Shown: positions 8,454-14,476 of the stretch, one piece after another
How positions within the stretch are numbered: position 1 is the stretch's first letter
Layout of the letters: each line of letters starts with the position of its first letter
Source: Collinsella tanakaei
GTDB lineage: Bacteria; Actinomycetota; Coriobacteriia; Coriobacteriales; Coriobacteriaceae
Assembly (NCBI RefSeq): GCF_030373545.1
Contig: NZ_JAUDCO010000003.1
Coordinates: forward strand, 124,001 to 188,000
Length of the DNA stretch: 64,000 nt
Direction: 5' to 3'
The notes under the pieces: model-generated
Databases searched by the model: none
What the model was told of the DNA's origin: nothing
What the model saw: the letters and a program-made list of their open reading frames with translations, nothing else
Program-made: the position numbers and the translations under genes

Positions 8454-9179
8454 TCAGCTCTCCTGCAGCTTGAAGCCCATGCCCCACACGGTCTTGATGT
8501 AGCTGTCGGTGCCGCTCGCCTTGAGCTTGGCGCGTATATTGGACACGTGCACGTTCACCGTGTTGTCGTCAGCCGCATAGGGCTCGCCCCACGCCCGCTC
8601 GAACAGCTCCTGCTTGGAGAAGACGCGCTTGGGATGGGAGATGAGCGCCTGGAGGATGTTGAACTCGATGCGCGTGAGCTCCACCGGCTCGTTTGCCACC
8701 ATGAACGTGCGCGCCTCCGGATCAAGCTCCCACGTGCGAAAGCGCAACGTATCCGGAGTCTCGCCGCTCGCCGTGCCGACGGCTCCGTCGCCTGCGCCGA
8801 CAAGTCCGCGATGCCGCAGCTGCACCTCGATGCGCGCCACGAGCTCGTCGAGATCGAACGGCTTGGTGAGGTAGTCGTCTGCCCCGAGCTTTAGTAGGTC
8901 GATGCGGTCGGACGTCGCCGTACGCGCCGAGATGACGATGATGGGCACGCGAGCGTCGCGTTCGCGGATAAGGGCGACGAGCTCCTCACCGCTCAGGCCC
9001 GGCAGCATGAGGTCGGAGATTGCGATATCGAACGGAAAGGCATCGCCGCCGATGAGCAGACGCGCCTCGCTACCAGAAAACGCCTGGGTGCACTCCATGC
9101 CGCGCCGCGCCAGATGTGTGGCGACGATCTGGTTGATATCGGCATCGTCCTCGACGATCAGCACGCGTACCGCGCCCAT
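8454..9179 (-). CDS. OmpR-family response regulator
   Basis: 241 residues: an N-terminal receiver domain (acidic pair EDD at 10-12, phospho-accepting Asp56 in ISDLMLPG, conserved Lys in DDYLTKPFD) and a C-terminal winged-helix DNA-binding domain ending DSYIKTVWGMGFKLQES. The length is normal. The start follows GAGGGGGG. It heads the minus-strand group with the ABC transporter genes and, further on, the histidine kinase at 4913-5818, which is its most likely partner. Its probable targets are the AAGGTT repeats just downstream of its own gene. Confidence 0.92.
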   Translation of the reverse strand: MGAVRVLIVEDDADINQIVATHLARRGMECTQAFSGSEARLLIGGDAFPFDIAISDLMLPGLSGEELVALIRERDARVPIIVISARTATSDRIDLLKLGADDYLTKPFDLDELVARIEVQLRHRGLVGAGDGAVGTASGETPDTLRFRTWELDPEARTFMVANEPVELTRIEFNILQALISHPKRVFSKQELFERAWGEPYAADDNTVNVHVSNIRAKLKASGTDSYIKTVWGMGFKLQES

Positions 9180-9201
9180 ACCCAGCCCCCCTCATAACCA
9201 T

Positions 9202-9324
9202 TAGGACGGTTCAGCTGTCACCATTCTGCCCCATGGCACGAAGTTATGACAGATGAACCTGTCCTAATTATCATGCCCGTGGGACAATGGGGTGGTTGGC
9301 ACAGGTGCGATAGGTGAACCTATC
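9202..9324. promoter_or_regulatory. Three related TGAACC operator-like boxes
   Basis: Three similar sites lie in the gap between divergent genes. TGACAGCTGAACCGTCCTA is on the minus strand at 9202-9220, TGACAGATGAACCTGTCCTA is at 9247-9266, and the near-perfect palindrome GATAGGTGAACCTATC is at 9309-9324. The shared core is AGNTGAACC. They are well placed to control either the response regulator gene or the small membrane protein gene. Confidence 0.5.
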
Positions 9325-9342
9325 TGATCGTCATAAGGGGGC

Positions 9343-9744
9343 ATGATGGGCGGCAAGGCATATACAAGAATCGTGTTGCTGGCAGCCGCCGCGGCGTTTG
9401 CCTCCCCCACATGCGCATGGGCAGACATGGGCCTTGTGCAGAAGACCACGTCGGAGGGCACGATCGTCTACTTCGACTTCGACGGCATCGGCTACGCGCT
9501 CATCATCGTCATCGCACTCGTCTTGATCTTCCGCGGGCAGCGGAAAGCACTGAAGCGCATGGCTGCAGGCAAGCGGCGCACCCGACGGAGCGGCTCGACC
9601 ACAAGCGAACCCACCGACCCCGGCGCCGAGGCCCTCGCCGCCGTCGAACGTCTCAAGCAAGCCGAGCAGGCCGCCCGCGCGCCCAAGAAGCGCGTCATGC
9701 GACAGCGGCAATCGTCTGGACAGGCGCGCTCCGACATTAGGTAG
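9343..9744 (+). CDS. Small secreted or membrane protein of unknown function
   Basis: 133 residues. A signal peptide (residues 1-28, ending TCAWA) is followed by a short external stretch (DMGLVQKTTSEGTIVYFDFD), a single membrane helix at about 52-66 (YALIIVIALVLIF), and a basic cytoplasmic tail rich in Arg, Lys and Ala. That gives an N-out single-span topology. AAGGGGGC precedes tandem ATG codons. It is divergent from the response regulator gene and shares a control region with three operator-like boxes, so it may belong to the same regulon. Function unknown. Confidence 0.65.
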   Translation: MMGGKAYTRIVLLAAAAAFASPTCAWADMGLVQKTTSEGTIVYFDFDGIGYALIIVIALVLIFRGQRKALKRMAAGKRRTRRSGSTTSEPTDPGAEALAAVERLKQAEQAARAPKKRVMRQRQSSGQARSDIR

Positions 9745-9780
9745 GAAGCGCAGCGGTCATTCGTCCAGCAGCGCCGCTTG

Positions 9781-10590
9781 TTACCCGATATCCGCGGCGA
9801 ATCGCTCGATCAGTCTGTTCACATACTCCGGCGCGTCAGTGTTGGAGTTGTGGCCCGCACCTTCGATCCACCTCATGGGAAGGCCCGCACGCCTTTCCCA
9901 TGCTCGATTGTAGCGCTTGGCCGAACCCGCAGCGTCGCGGTCTCCGCAGAGGAGAAGCGCGGGACAGTCGATGTGGTACGGCCGGTCCGCAAGCACGGCT
10001 TCCGCGAGTGCCCGGTAGCCGCAAACGGCAAGATCGATGTACTCCCGTTTAGAGTAATCGCTCATCATCTGACGCATAAGTTCCTGCCCGTACGAACTGG
10101 TCGCGCAGCCGCGCGAGCCGATGTCAAGCAGCATCTTCCAGGGAATCGACTGGTAGATTGCGCGCGTGTGCTTGAGTGCCCACAGCTCCGCCGCCGTGTA
10201 GTACGCGCGCTGCAACGGACAGGAATCGATGGAGATGAACCCGGCGGCCTCACCTGGATACAAATCGAGATATGCTTGCGCCACGTAGCCGCCCATCGAC
10301 TGCCCGATAAGCACGGGTCGTGTGAACCCTTCACGCTGCAGGATCGCATGCAGCAGCCGGGCAAGATCGGCCATGCTCCATCCGAGCTTGAATGGTCGCG
10401 ATAATCCATGCGAGGGAGGGTCCCACACCAAGCAACTCGCACGCGATTCGAAATGCTCGATCTGCCTGTCGAACAGCCGATGGTCCGCCGTAAGCCCCGG
10501 AAGGAACACGAGTTGCGGCGCTTTCGCACAGCCGCATGATATCCAATAGCGGATGACCCCGCCGTCGGTTGAGAACTCCTGCCCGACCAT
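9781..10590 (-). CDS. Alpha/beta hydrolase
   Basis: 269-residue alpha/beta-fold hydrolase. The nucleophile elbow is GQSMGGY (Ser at about residue 100), an oxyanion-type motif LPGLTADHRLFDRQ is near residue 30, the acid is probably the Asp in LLCGDRDAAG, and the catalytic His lies in IEGAGHNSNTD. Length and layout suit esterases, lactonases or C-C hydrolases of this fold; the substrate is unknown. The start at 10590 follows GGGAGAGG. It is divergent from the GNAT gene, with about 60 bases between them that include a partial family A motif (GGGACAGGCACCATTTTCCC). Confidence 0.88.
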   Translation of the reverse strand: MVGQEFSTDGGVIRYWISCGCAKAPQLVFLPGLTADHRLFDRQIEHFESRASCLVWDPPSHGLSRPFKLGWSMADLARLLHAILQREGFTRPVLIGQSMGGYVAQAYLDLYPGEAAGFISIDSCPLQRAYYTAAELWALKHTRAIYQSIPWKMLLDIGSRGCATSSYGQELMRQMMSDYSKREYIDLAVCGYRALAEAVLADRPYHIDCPALLLCGDRDAAGSAKRYNRAWERRAGLPMRWIEGAGHNSNTDAPEYVNRLIERFAADIG

Positions 10591-10650
10591 GAACCTCTCC
10601 CATCGTGGGATAATAGGGACAGGCACCATTTTCCCACACAGGAGCGCATC

Positions 10651-11139
10651 GTGAGCGACATCATCATCCGACCGATCACAGCTGACGACGACGCGGCGAT
10701 CGCCGCCATCATCCGCGCGAATCTTGAGGCCTACCAGCTGGATATTCCCGGGACCGCGTACTTCGACCCGGAGCTCGATCATCTGAGCGCCCACTACGAT
10801 GCCGCCCCTGACCGCCGCGCCTATTTCATACTCACCGATGCCGCCGGCACCGTGCTGGGCGGCGCCGGCCTGGCGGAGTTCCCCGGGCTGGACGCATGCG
10901 CCGAACTTCAGAAGATCTACCTGACAGATTTCGCCAAGGGCAAGGGACTGGGGGCCGCCCTCGCCCGCGCGGTGGAAACGCACGCTCGCAAGCTCGGCTA
11001 CCGTCGACTGTATCTGGAGACCCACACCGCGCTCGGCGCAGCCATCCGACTCTACGAACACCTCGGCTACCAGCGCATCGAGCAGCCCGTTCCCACCGCC
11101 CACACCACCATGGATCGCTTCTACCTCAAGGAGCTGTAG
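10651..11139 (+). CDS. GNAT family N-acetyltransferase
   Basis: 162-residue GCN5-related acetyltransferase using acetyl-CoA. The fold's markers are present: the N-terminal strand MSDIIIRPIT, a central beta strand LQKIYLTDFAKGKGLGAALA in which the Q/R-x-x-G-x-G/A pyrophosphate loop is read as KGKGLGAAL, and the final block AAIRLYEHLGYQRIE. The start is GTG, preceded by CAGGAGCG. The substrate cannot be told from the sequence. It is followed by a family A hairpin that may act as a terminator. Confidence 0.85.
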   Translation: MSDIIIRPITADDDAAIAAIIRANLEAYQLDIPGTAYFDPELDHLSAHYDAAPDRRAYFILTDAAGTVLGGAGLAEFPGLDACAELQKIYLTDFAKGKGLGAALARAVETHARKLGYRRLYLETHTALGAAIRLYEHLGYQRIEQPVPTAHTTMDRFYLKEL

Positions 11140-11144
11140 CGGCC

Positions 11145-11180
11145 AACCGACAACTTGGACCTTGCCCCAAGTTGTCGGTT
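11145..11180. repeat. Family A-like hairpin
   Basis: AACCGACAACTTGG and CCAAGTTGTCGGTT are perfect inverted arms around CCTTGCC. It lies directly after the GNAT gene and overlaps the -35 of the next operon. It probably serves as a terminator and belongs to the GACAAG/CTTGTC repeat family. Confidence 0.6.
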
Positions 11181-11235
11181 GCAACTGTGTATAGGTGAGT
11201 ATATACTGTGCTTGTCGGGTATATACACTATACCC
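11179..11235 (+). promoter_or_regulatory. Promoter and operator of the ytrA-type operon
   Basis: -35 TTGCAA (11179-11184), 17-base spacer and -10 TATACT (11202-11207). The -10 overlaps the palindrome AGTATATACT (11198-11207), and a second palindrome, GGGTATA-TACAC-TATACCC (11217-11235), covers the expected transcription start. This is the arrangement expected for autorepression by the GntR-type regulator encoded just downstream. Confidence 0.75.
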
Positions 11236-11348
11236 AAGGGGATGCGGCGCCGACGTCAGCCGCCTCCCTGCCGCGCGCACGGGGACGCCCGCGAGCGCGG
11301 CACCCCGACGAGGGACGCCTTGCCGGGCGGCACGAAAGGAAACCGATT

Positions 11349-11717
11349 TTGGAAATCATCATCTCGAACGCCAGCAGCAAGCCCATCTACGAGCAGATCA
11401 CGGACAGCATCAAAACCGCGATCCTCTCGGGCGAGCTCGCTGAAGGCGAGCAGCTCCCCAGTATCCGGGCGCTCGCCAACAGCCTGCGCGTGAGCGCTAT
11501 CACCACCAAGCGCGCCTACGCCGACCTCGAAGCCGCGGGCTTCATCGAGACGGTGCAGGGCAAGGGCAGCTTCGTCGCCGGCGGCAACGCCGAGCTCATC
11601 CGCGAGGAGCAGCTCCGCCAGGTGGAGGCGCATATGGCCCGCGCAATCGACGCCGGCCGCGCCATGGGGCTCACCGACACCGAACTCACCGAGATGTTCG
11701 CGCTCGAACTGGAATAG
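11349..11717 (+). CDS. GntR family regulator, YtrA subfamily
   Basis: 122-residue repressor. The N-terminal winged helix of the GntR family (SSKPIYEQITDSIKTAILSG, then EGEQLPSIRALANSLRVSAI and the recognition-helix region) is followed by only about 45 residues, as in the short YtrA subfamily that controls ABC transporter operons. The start is read as TTG at 11349, preceded by GAAAGGAAA; no ATG in frame is better placed. It is the first gene of an operon with the ABC ATPase and permease. Its likely operator is the palindrome at the promoter. Confidence 0.88.
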   Translation: MEIIISNASSKPIYEQITDSIKTAILSGELAEGEQLPSIRALANSLRVSAITTKRAYADLEAAGFIETVQGKGSFVAGGNAELIREEQLRQVEAHMARAIDAGRAMGLTDTELTEMFALELE

Positions 11718-11756
11718 GCGCCCGCCGCAGGCAGACGCCGCAAGAAAGGACCGGCC

Positions 11757-12677
11757 ATGTCAGCTATGGCATCCGATATCACCTCCGGCGCACCCCTCAT
11801 CGAGGCGCACGGACTCACCAAGCATTACCAGGACTTCTCACTCCAAGGCGTTGACCTCACCGTGGACGAGGGCGAGATCGTCGGCTTCGTCGGCCAAAAC
11901 GGCGCCGGCAAGTCCACGACCATCAAGGCGCTCCTGGGTCTCACCACCCTCGACGGAGGCACCGCGCACATCCTGGGCACCGACGTCGCGGACCTCGCGC
12001 GCGGCACCGCCGCCGCACGCGTCAAGGAACAGATCGGCGTCGTCTTCGACACCGTGTCGATGCCCGGTCACCTGCGCGTGGCCGATGTGGGCCGCGTGCA
12101 CGCCCGCGCGTTCGGCCAGTGGAGCCAGCACCTGTTCGACCAGCTCGTGCGCGAATTCGGCCTCGGCCCCAACAAGCAGGTCAAGGACCTGTCGCGCGGC
12201 ATGGGTATGAAACTCAGCCTTGCCTGCGCCCTTTCCCACGGCGCCCGCCTGCTCGTGCTCGACGAGGCCACGGCGGGCCTTGACCCCATGGCGCGCGACG
12301 AGATCCTCGACCGACTGCGCGCCTTCGTGGAGGAACCCGGTCGTGCCGTTCTCATGAGCAGCCACATCACGAGCGATCTCGAGAAGATCGCAGACCGCGT
12401 TCTGTGCATCGAGAGCGGCCGCATCGTCTTCGACCTCGCCAAAGACGAGATCACCGACGAGATGGGCATCGCCCGCTGCCGCGTAGCCGACTTCGAGGCG
12501 ATCGCCGCCTCGGGCATCATCCCCGAGCGCGAGCTGCGCTACCGCAGGCACGACTACGGCATCGACCTGCTCGTGCCCGACCGCTTCGCATTCGCGCGGC
12601 AGTTCCCCAACATCCCCGTCGACCATATGACCATCGACGACTACATGGCACTGACCTTGAAAGGTGGTGTGCGATAG
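11757..12677 (+). CDS. ABC transporter ATP-binding protein
   Basis: 306-residue ATPase, second gene of the YtrA-type operon. Walker A is GQNGAGKST (about residues 46-54), the signature is LSRGMGMK, Walker B is LLVLDEATAGLDP, and the H-loop is in LMSSHIT. A C-terminal extension of about 80 residues follows. The start follows AGAAAGGA. The next gene begins with no gap, so the ATPase and permease are translationally coupled. By analogy with ytr-type loci it may be induced by envelope stress; the substrate is unknown. Confidence 0.9.
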   Translation: MSAMASDITSGAPLIEAHGLTKHYQDFSLQGVDLTVDEGEIVGFVGQNGAGKSTTIKALLGLTTLDGGTAHILGTDVADLARGTAAARVKEQIGVVFDTVSMPGHLRVADVGRVHARAFGQWSQHLFDQLVREFGLGPNKQVKDLSRGMGMKLSLACALSHGARLLVLDEATAGLDPMARDEILDRLRAFVEEPGRAVLMSSHITSDLEKIADRVLCIESGRIVFDLAKDEITDEMGIARCRVADFEAIAASGIIPERELRYRRHDYGIDLLVPDRFAFARQFPNIPVDHMTIDDYMALTLKGGVR

Positions 12678-13403
12678 ATGAAGCGCGCATACCTCATTGA
12701 GATGACCGTCATCCGCGACTACGCCCGCCAGCTTTTCGCCCTCGGCGTCTTCGTCGCCGCGTGCACCTGTGTCGGCATGCAGAGCGTCGCCGCTGCGCCC
12801 GGCGTGCTCACCTGCATGTACTTCATCATGGGCGCGCTTGCCACCTCGGCCTACGACGAGCAGAACAACTGGGGGCTCTACCGCCTCACCATGCCCATCA
12901 GCCGCCGCGATGTCGTGCTTGGTCGCTACGGCGTCATCGCCACGCTCGGTATCATGGGAATGGCGGCAGGGCTCATCGGTGCCGTCGCGCTCTCCGCGAT
13001 CGCGACCGTGGCGCCGCTGCCCGGCGACCTTAAGACGGCGCTCGGCCTTTCGCCCGACAACGTCCAGGCCATGGTGTTCTCCTGCGCGCTGTGCGCCGTT
13101 GTCGGCTCTGGCGTGGCCGCCATCGAGGAGCCGGTCTACTTCCGCTTCGGCCAGACGAAGGCGACCCAGTGGATCCCTATGATCTCCGCGTTCCTGTTCA
13201 TCGGCCCCATGGTGATCCTGGGCGCCACCGGCGGGCTCGACAACTTCGCCGGCATCGCCGACACGATTCGGGACATCTTCGCCTTTATCGAAACCCCCGT
13301 CGGCGTGACCGTGAGCCTCGTCGTCGCGCTCGGCGTCGCCGCTCTCTTCCTCGGCATCTCCGCCGCCGTCTCGCTCAAGCTCTACGAGCAGCGCGAGCTG
13401 TAG
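12678..13403 (+). CDS. ABC-2 type transporter permease
   Basis: 241-residue membrane subunit with about six hydrophobic segments (roughly residues 15-35, 40-60, 85-115, 130-150, 168-190 and 210-235). Its ATG follows the ATPase stop codon immediately. The segment YDEQNNWGLYRLTMPISRRD after the second helix is a feature of ABC-2 permeases of the YtrC/YtrD or ABC2_membrane type. It ends the operon; a family B repeat and a GC-rich hairpin follow. Confidence 0.85.
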   Translation: MKRAYLIEMTVIRDYARQLFALGVFVAACTCVGMQSVAAAPGVLTCMYFIMGALATSAYDEQNNWGLYRLTMPISRRDVVLGRYGVIATLGIMGMAAGLIGAVALSAIATVAPLPGDLKTALGLSPDNVQAMVFSCALCAVVGSGVAAIEEPVYFRFGQTKATQWIPMISAFLFIGPMVILGATGGLDNFAGIADTIRDIFAFIETPVGVTVSLVVALGVAALFLGISAAVSLKLYEQREL

Positions 13404-13406
13404 CCA

Positions 13407-13442
13407 TGGGTCGGTTGGGGACGTGTTCCGTCCAACCCATTT
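13407..13442. repeat. Family B repeat
   Basis: Full-length unit starting TGGGTCGGTTGGGGACGTG and ending TCCAACCCATTT. The ends pair (GGGT..GG with CCAACCC). It lies three bases after the permease stop codon. Confidence 0.7.
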
Positions 13443-13457
13443 AATTCAGATAATACC

Positions 13458-13492
13458 GTCCGCCGTGCAGCCACCCGGCAAGCACGGCGGAC
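13458..13492 (+). terminator. Hairpin, probable terminator of the ytrA-type operon
   Basis: GTCCGCCGTGC (13458-13468) pairs perfectly with GCACGGCGGAC (13482-13492) across a 13-base loop. No clear T run follows, so the termination role rests on stem strength and position after the last gene of the operon. Confidence 0.5.
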
Positions 13493-13497
13493 GCCTC

Positions 13498-13527
13498 TGA
13501 CAAATTGGCCAGGCTCAGACTTGTCGC
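13498..13527. repeat. Family A-like repeat
   Basis: TGACAAATTGGCCAGGCTC followed by AGACTTGTCG; the ends GACAA and TTGTC pair. A degenerate family member close to the end of the truncated XRE gene. Confidence 0.5.
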
Positions 13528-13549
13528 CTCCGAAACTTCACCCGATGCC

Positions 13550-13762
13550 CTATGAATTCGATGCTGTCGAGACCGCCAACGGCAGTCGGTCCCCGACCGA
13601 TTCCAGCCTGAGCAATTTGCAGAAAATGCAAATTACCCAAACTGACCAGCCATTCTCCCAGCGACTCACGGCCTGGCGCGTGACGAAGAGCCGTCGCGCC
13701 ATCTCCTCCTGCGTGATACCCGCCTCCTTGCGGATGGCGGCGATGACGTCCTTCATGGGCAT
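13550..13762 (-). pseudogene. Truncated XRE family regulator
   Basis: The first 38 residues (MPMKDVIAAIRKEAGITQEE, then MARRLFVTRQAVSRWENG) are a normal XRE helix-turn-helix start behind a strong AAGGAGG site. After ENG the sequence changes to an unrelated run (WSVWVICIFCKLLRLES) and stops at 70 residues, without the last helices or any C-terminal domain. At the point of change lies an 8-bp inverted repeat, AATTTGCA-GAAAA-TGCAAATT (13614-13634), so a small insertion or rearrangement probably broke the gene. A comparable intact protein is encoded at 24280-25104. Confidence 0.6.
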
Positions 13763-13813
13763 GGGGTTCCTCCTTGATCGGACCCGTCTTGCAGGTTCAT
13801 TGTCATCGAGCCC

Positions 13814-14059
13814 CTACCGCTGCACAAGAAACAGCCCGTTGCGCGGGCGCCCGCCGGCGGACATCCGCCATACGCGCTCGAAGCTTTGCGAGAATTCCCA
13901 AGAGCCCGTGACGCGGAAACCGTACGCGGTCTTTTCGAGATAGCCGGTCTCGAGGTAAATCGAAGTCGACGGACCGGCGTCGCCTTCCATCCAGTATGGG
14001 TCGAGATAACGGCTCCGGACAAAACCCTGTTCCGACTCGGCATCTACATATCCCTGCAC
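13814..14059 (-). CDS. Possible small protein or gene fragment, unrecognised
   Basis: Open frame of 81 residues with a GTG start at 14059, the codon GGA and GAGGATGC just before it. The frame is open for another 50 bases upstream but holds no ATG. The middle part (STSIYLETGYLEKTAYGFRV, then TGSWEFSQSFERVWRM) has the balanced composition of a real beta-rich protein. It may be the 3' part of a decayed gene upstream of the truncated XRE regulator. No family recognised. Confidence 0.3.
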   Translation of the reverse strand: MQGYVDAESEQGFVRSRYLDPYWMEGDAGPSTSIYLETGYLEKTAYGFRVTGSWEFSQSFERVWRMSAGGRPRNGLFLVQR

Positions 14060-14121
14060 GCATCCTCGCGGAGAAATCCGTTCCCAGAAAACCCCTTTCT
14101 TTCTCAGAAAAGTGAGCTAAA

Positions 14122-14162
14122 GTAAACTTGAATTTGTTTACATCAGTGTACTTTTGGTACAC
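14122..14162 (+). promoter_or_regulatory. Two palindromes upstream of the metal ATPase operon
   Basis: GTAAAC-TTGAATTT-GTTTAC (14122-14141) and GTGTAC-TTTTG-GTACAC (14146-14162) are both perfect inverted repeats, placed 16-56 bases before the first gene. Between them, TACATCAGTGTA has the TACA..TGTA form seen in metal-repressor boxes. They are probably operators of a metal-sensing repressor that is not encoded nearby. Confidence 0.55.
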
Positions 14163-14177
14163 ACGAAGGGAGCCGCA

Positions 14178-14468
14178 ATGAGCGCATTGAAATTGCTCAA
14201 GGGGACGCATGGTCTGTTGCTGGGGGCAGGCGTGGTTATCGGATCGGTCGGCATCAAGATGCTGACGAGCGACTCCGCCAAACGCGTCTACGTCAAAGCC
14301 GTCGCCGCAGGCATGCGCGCCAAGCACGCATGCGAGGACACATTCGAGAGTGCACGCGCCGAGGTGGACGACATCGTCGCCGAAGCGGCCTACCTCAACG
14401 AGACCGCCTACGGCTCCGAAGCGGAGCCGGACGTCGAATCCGGCGAGCCTGCCTCTACGGAAGCGTAG
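14178..14468 (+). CDS. Small membrane-anchored protein preceding a P-type ATPase (DUF6110-like)
   Basis: 96 residues. A hydrophobic N-terminus (about residues 10-30, GLLLGAGVVIGSVGIKML) is followed by an amphipathic stretch (SDSAKRVYVKAVAAGMRAKH) and an acidic tail. This pattern and the position before a P1B-type ATPase match the short DUF6110-type proteins found next to such pumps in anaerobic Gram-positives; the family assignment is from memory. The start at 14178 follows AGGGAGCC. The ATPase start lies eight bases after the stop, so the two are co-transcribed. Its role is unknown, perhaps assembly or regulation of the pump. Confidence 0.65.
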   Translation: MSALKLLKGTHGLLLGAGVVIGSVGIKMLTSDSAKRVYVKAVAAGMRAKHACEDTFESARAEVDDIVAEAAYLNETAYGSEAEPDVESGEPASTEA

Positions 14469-14476
14469 AGCAGACC

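Noticed and set aside
10600-10637. Family A-like sequence GGGACAGGCACCATTTTCCC before the GNAT gene
   Set aside because: It shares the GCACCAT core but lacks the GACAAG and CTTGTC ends, so it was not counted as a full copy.
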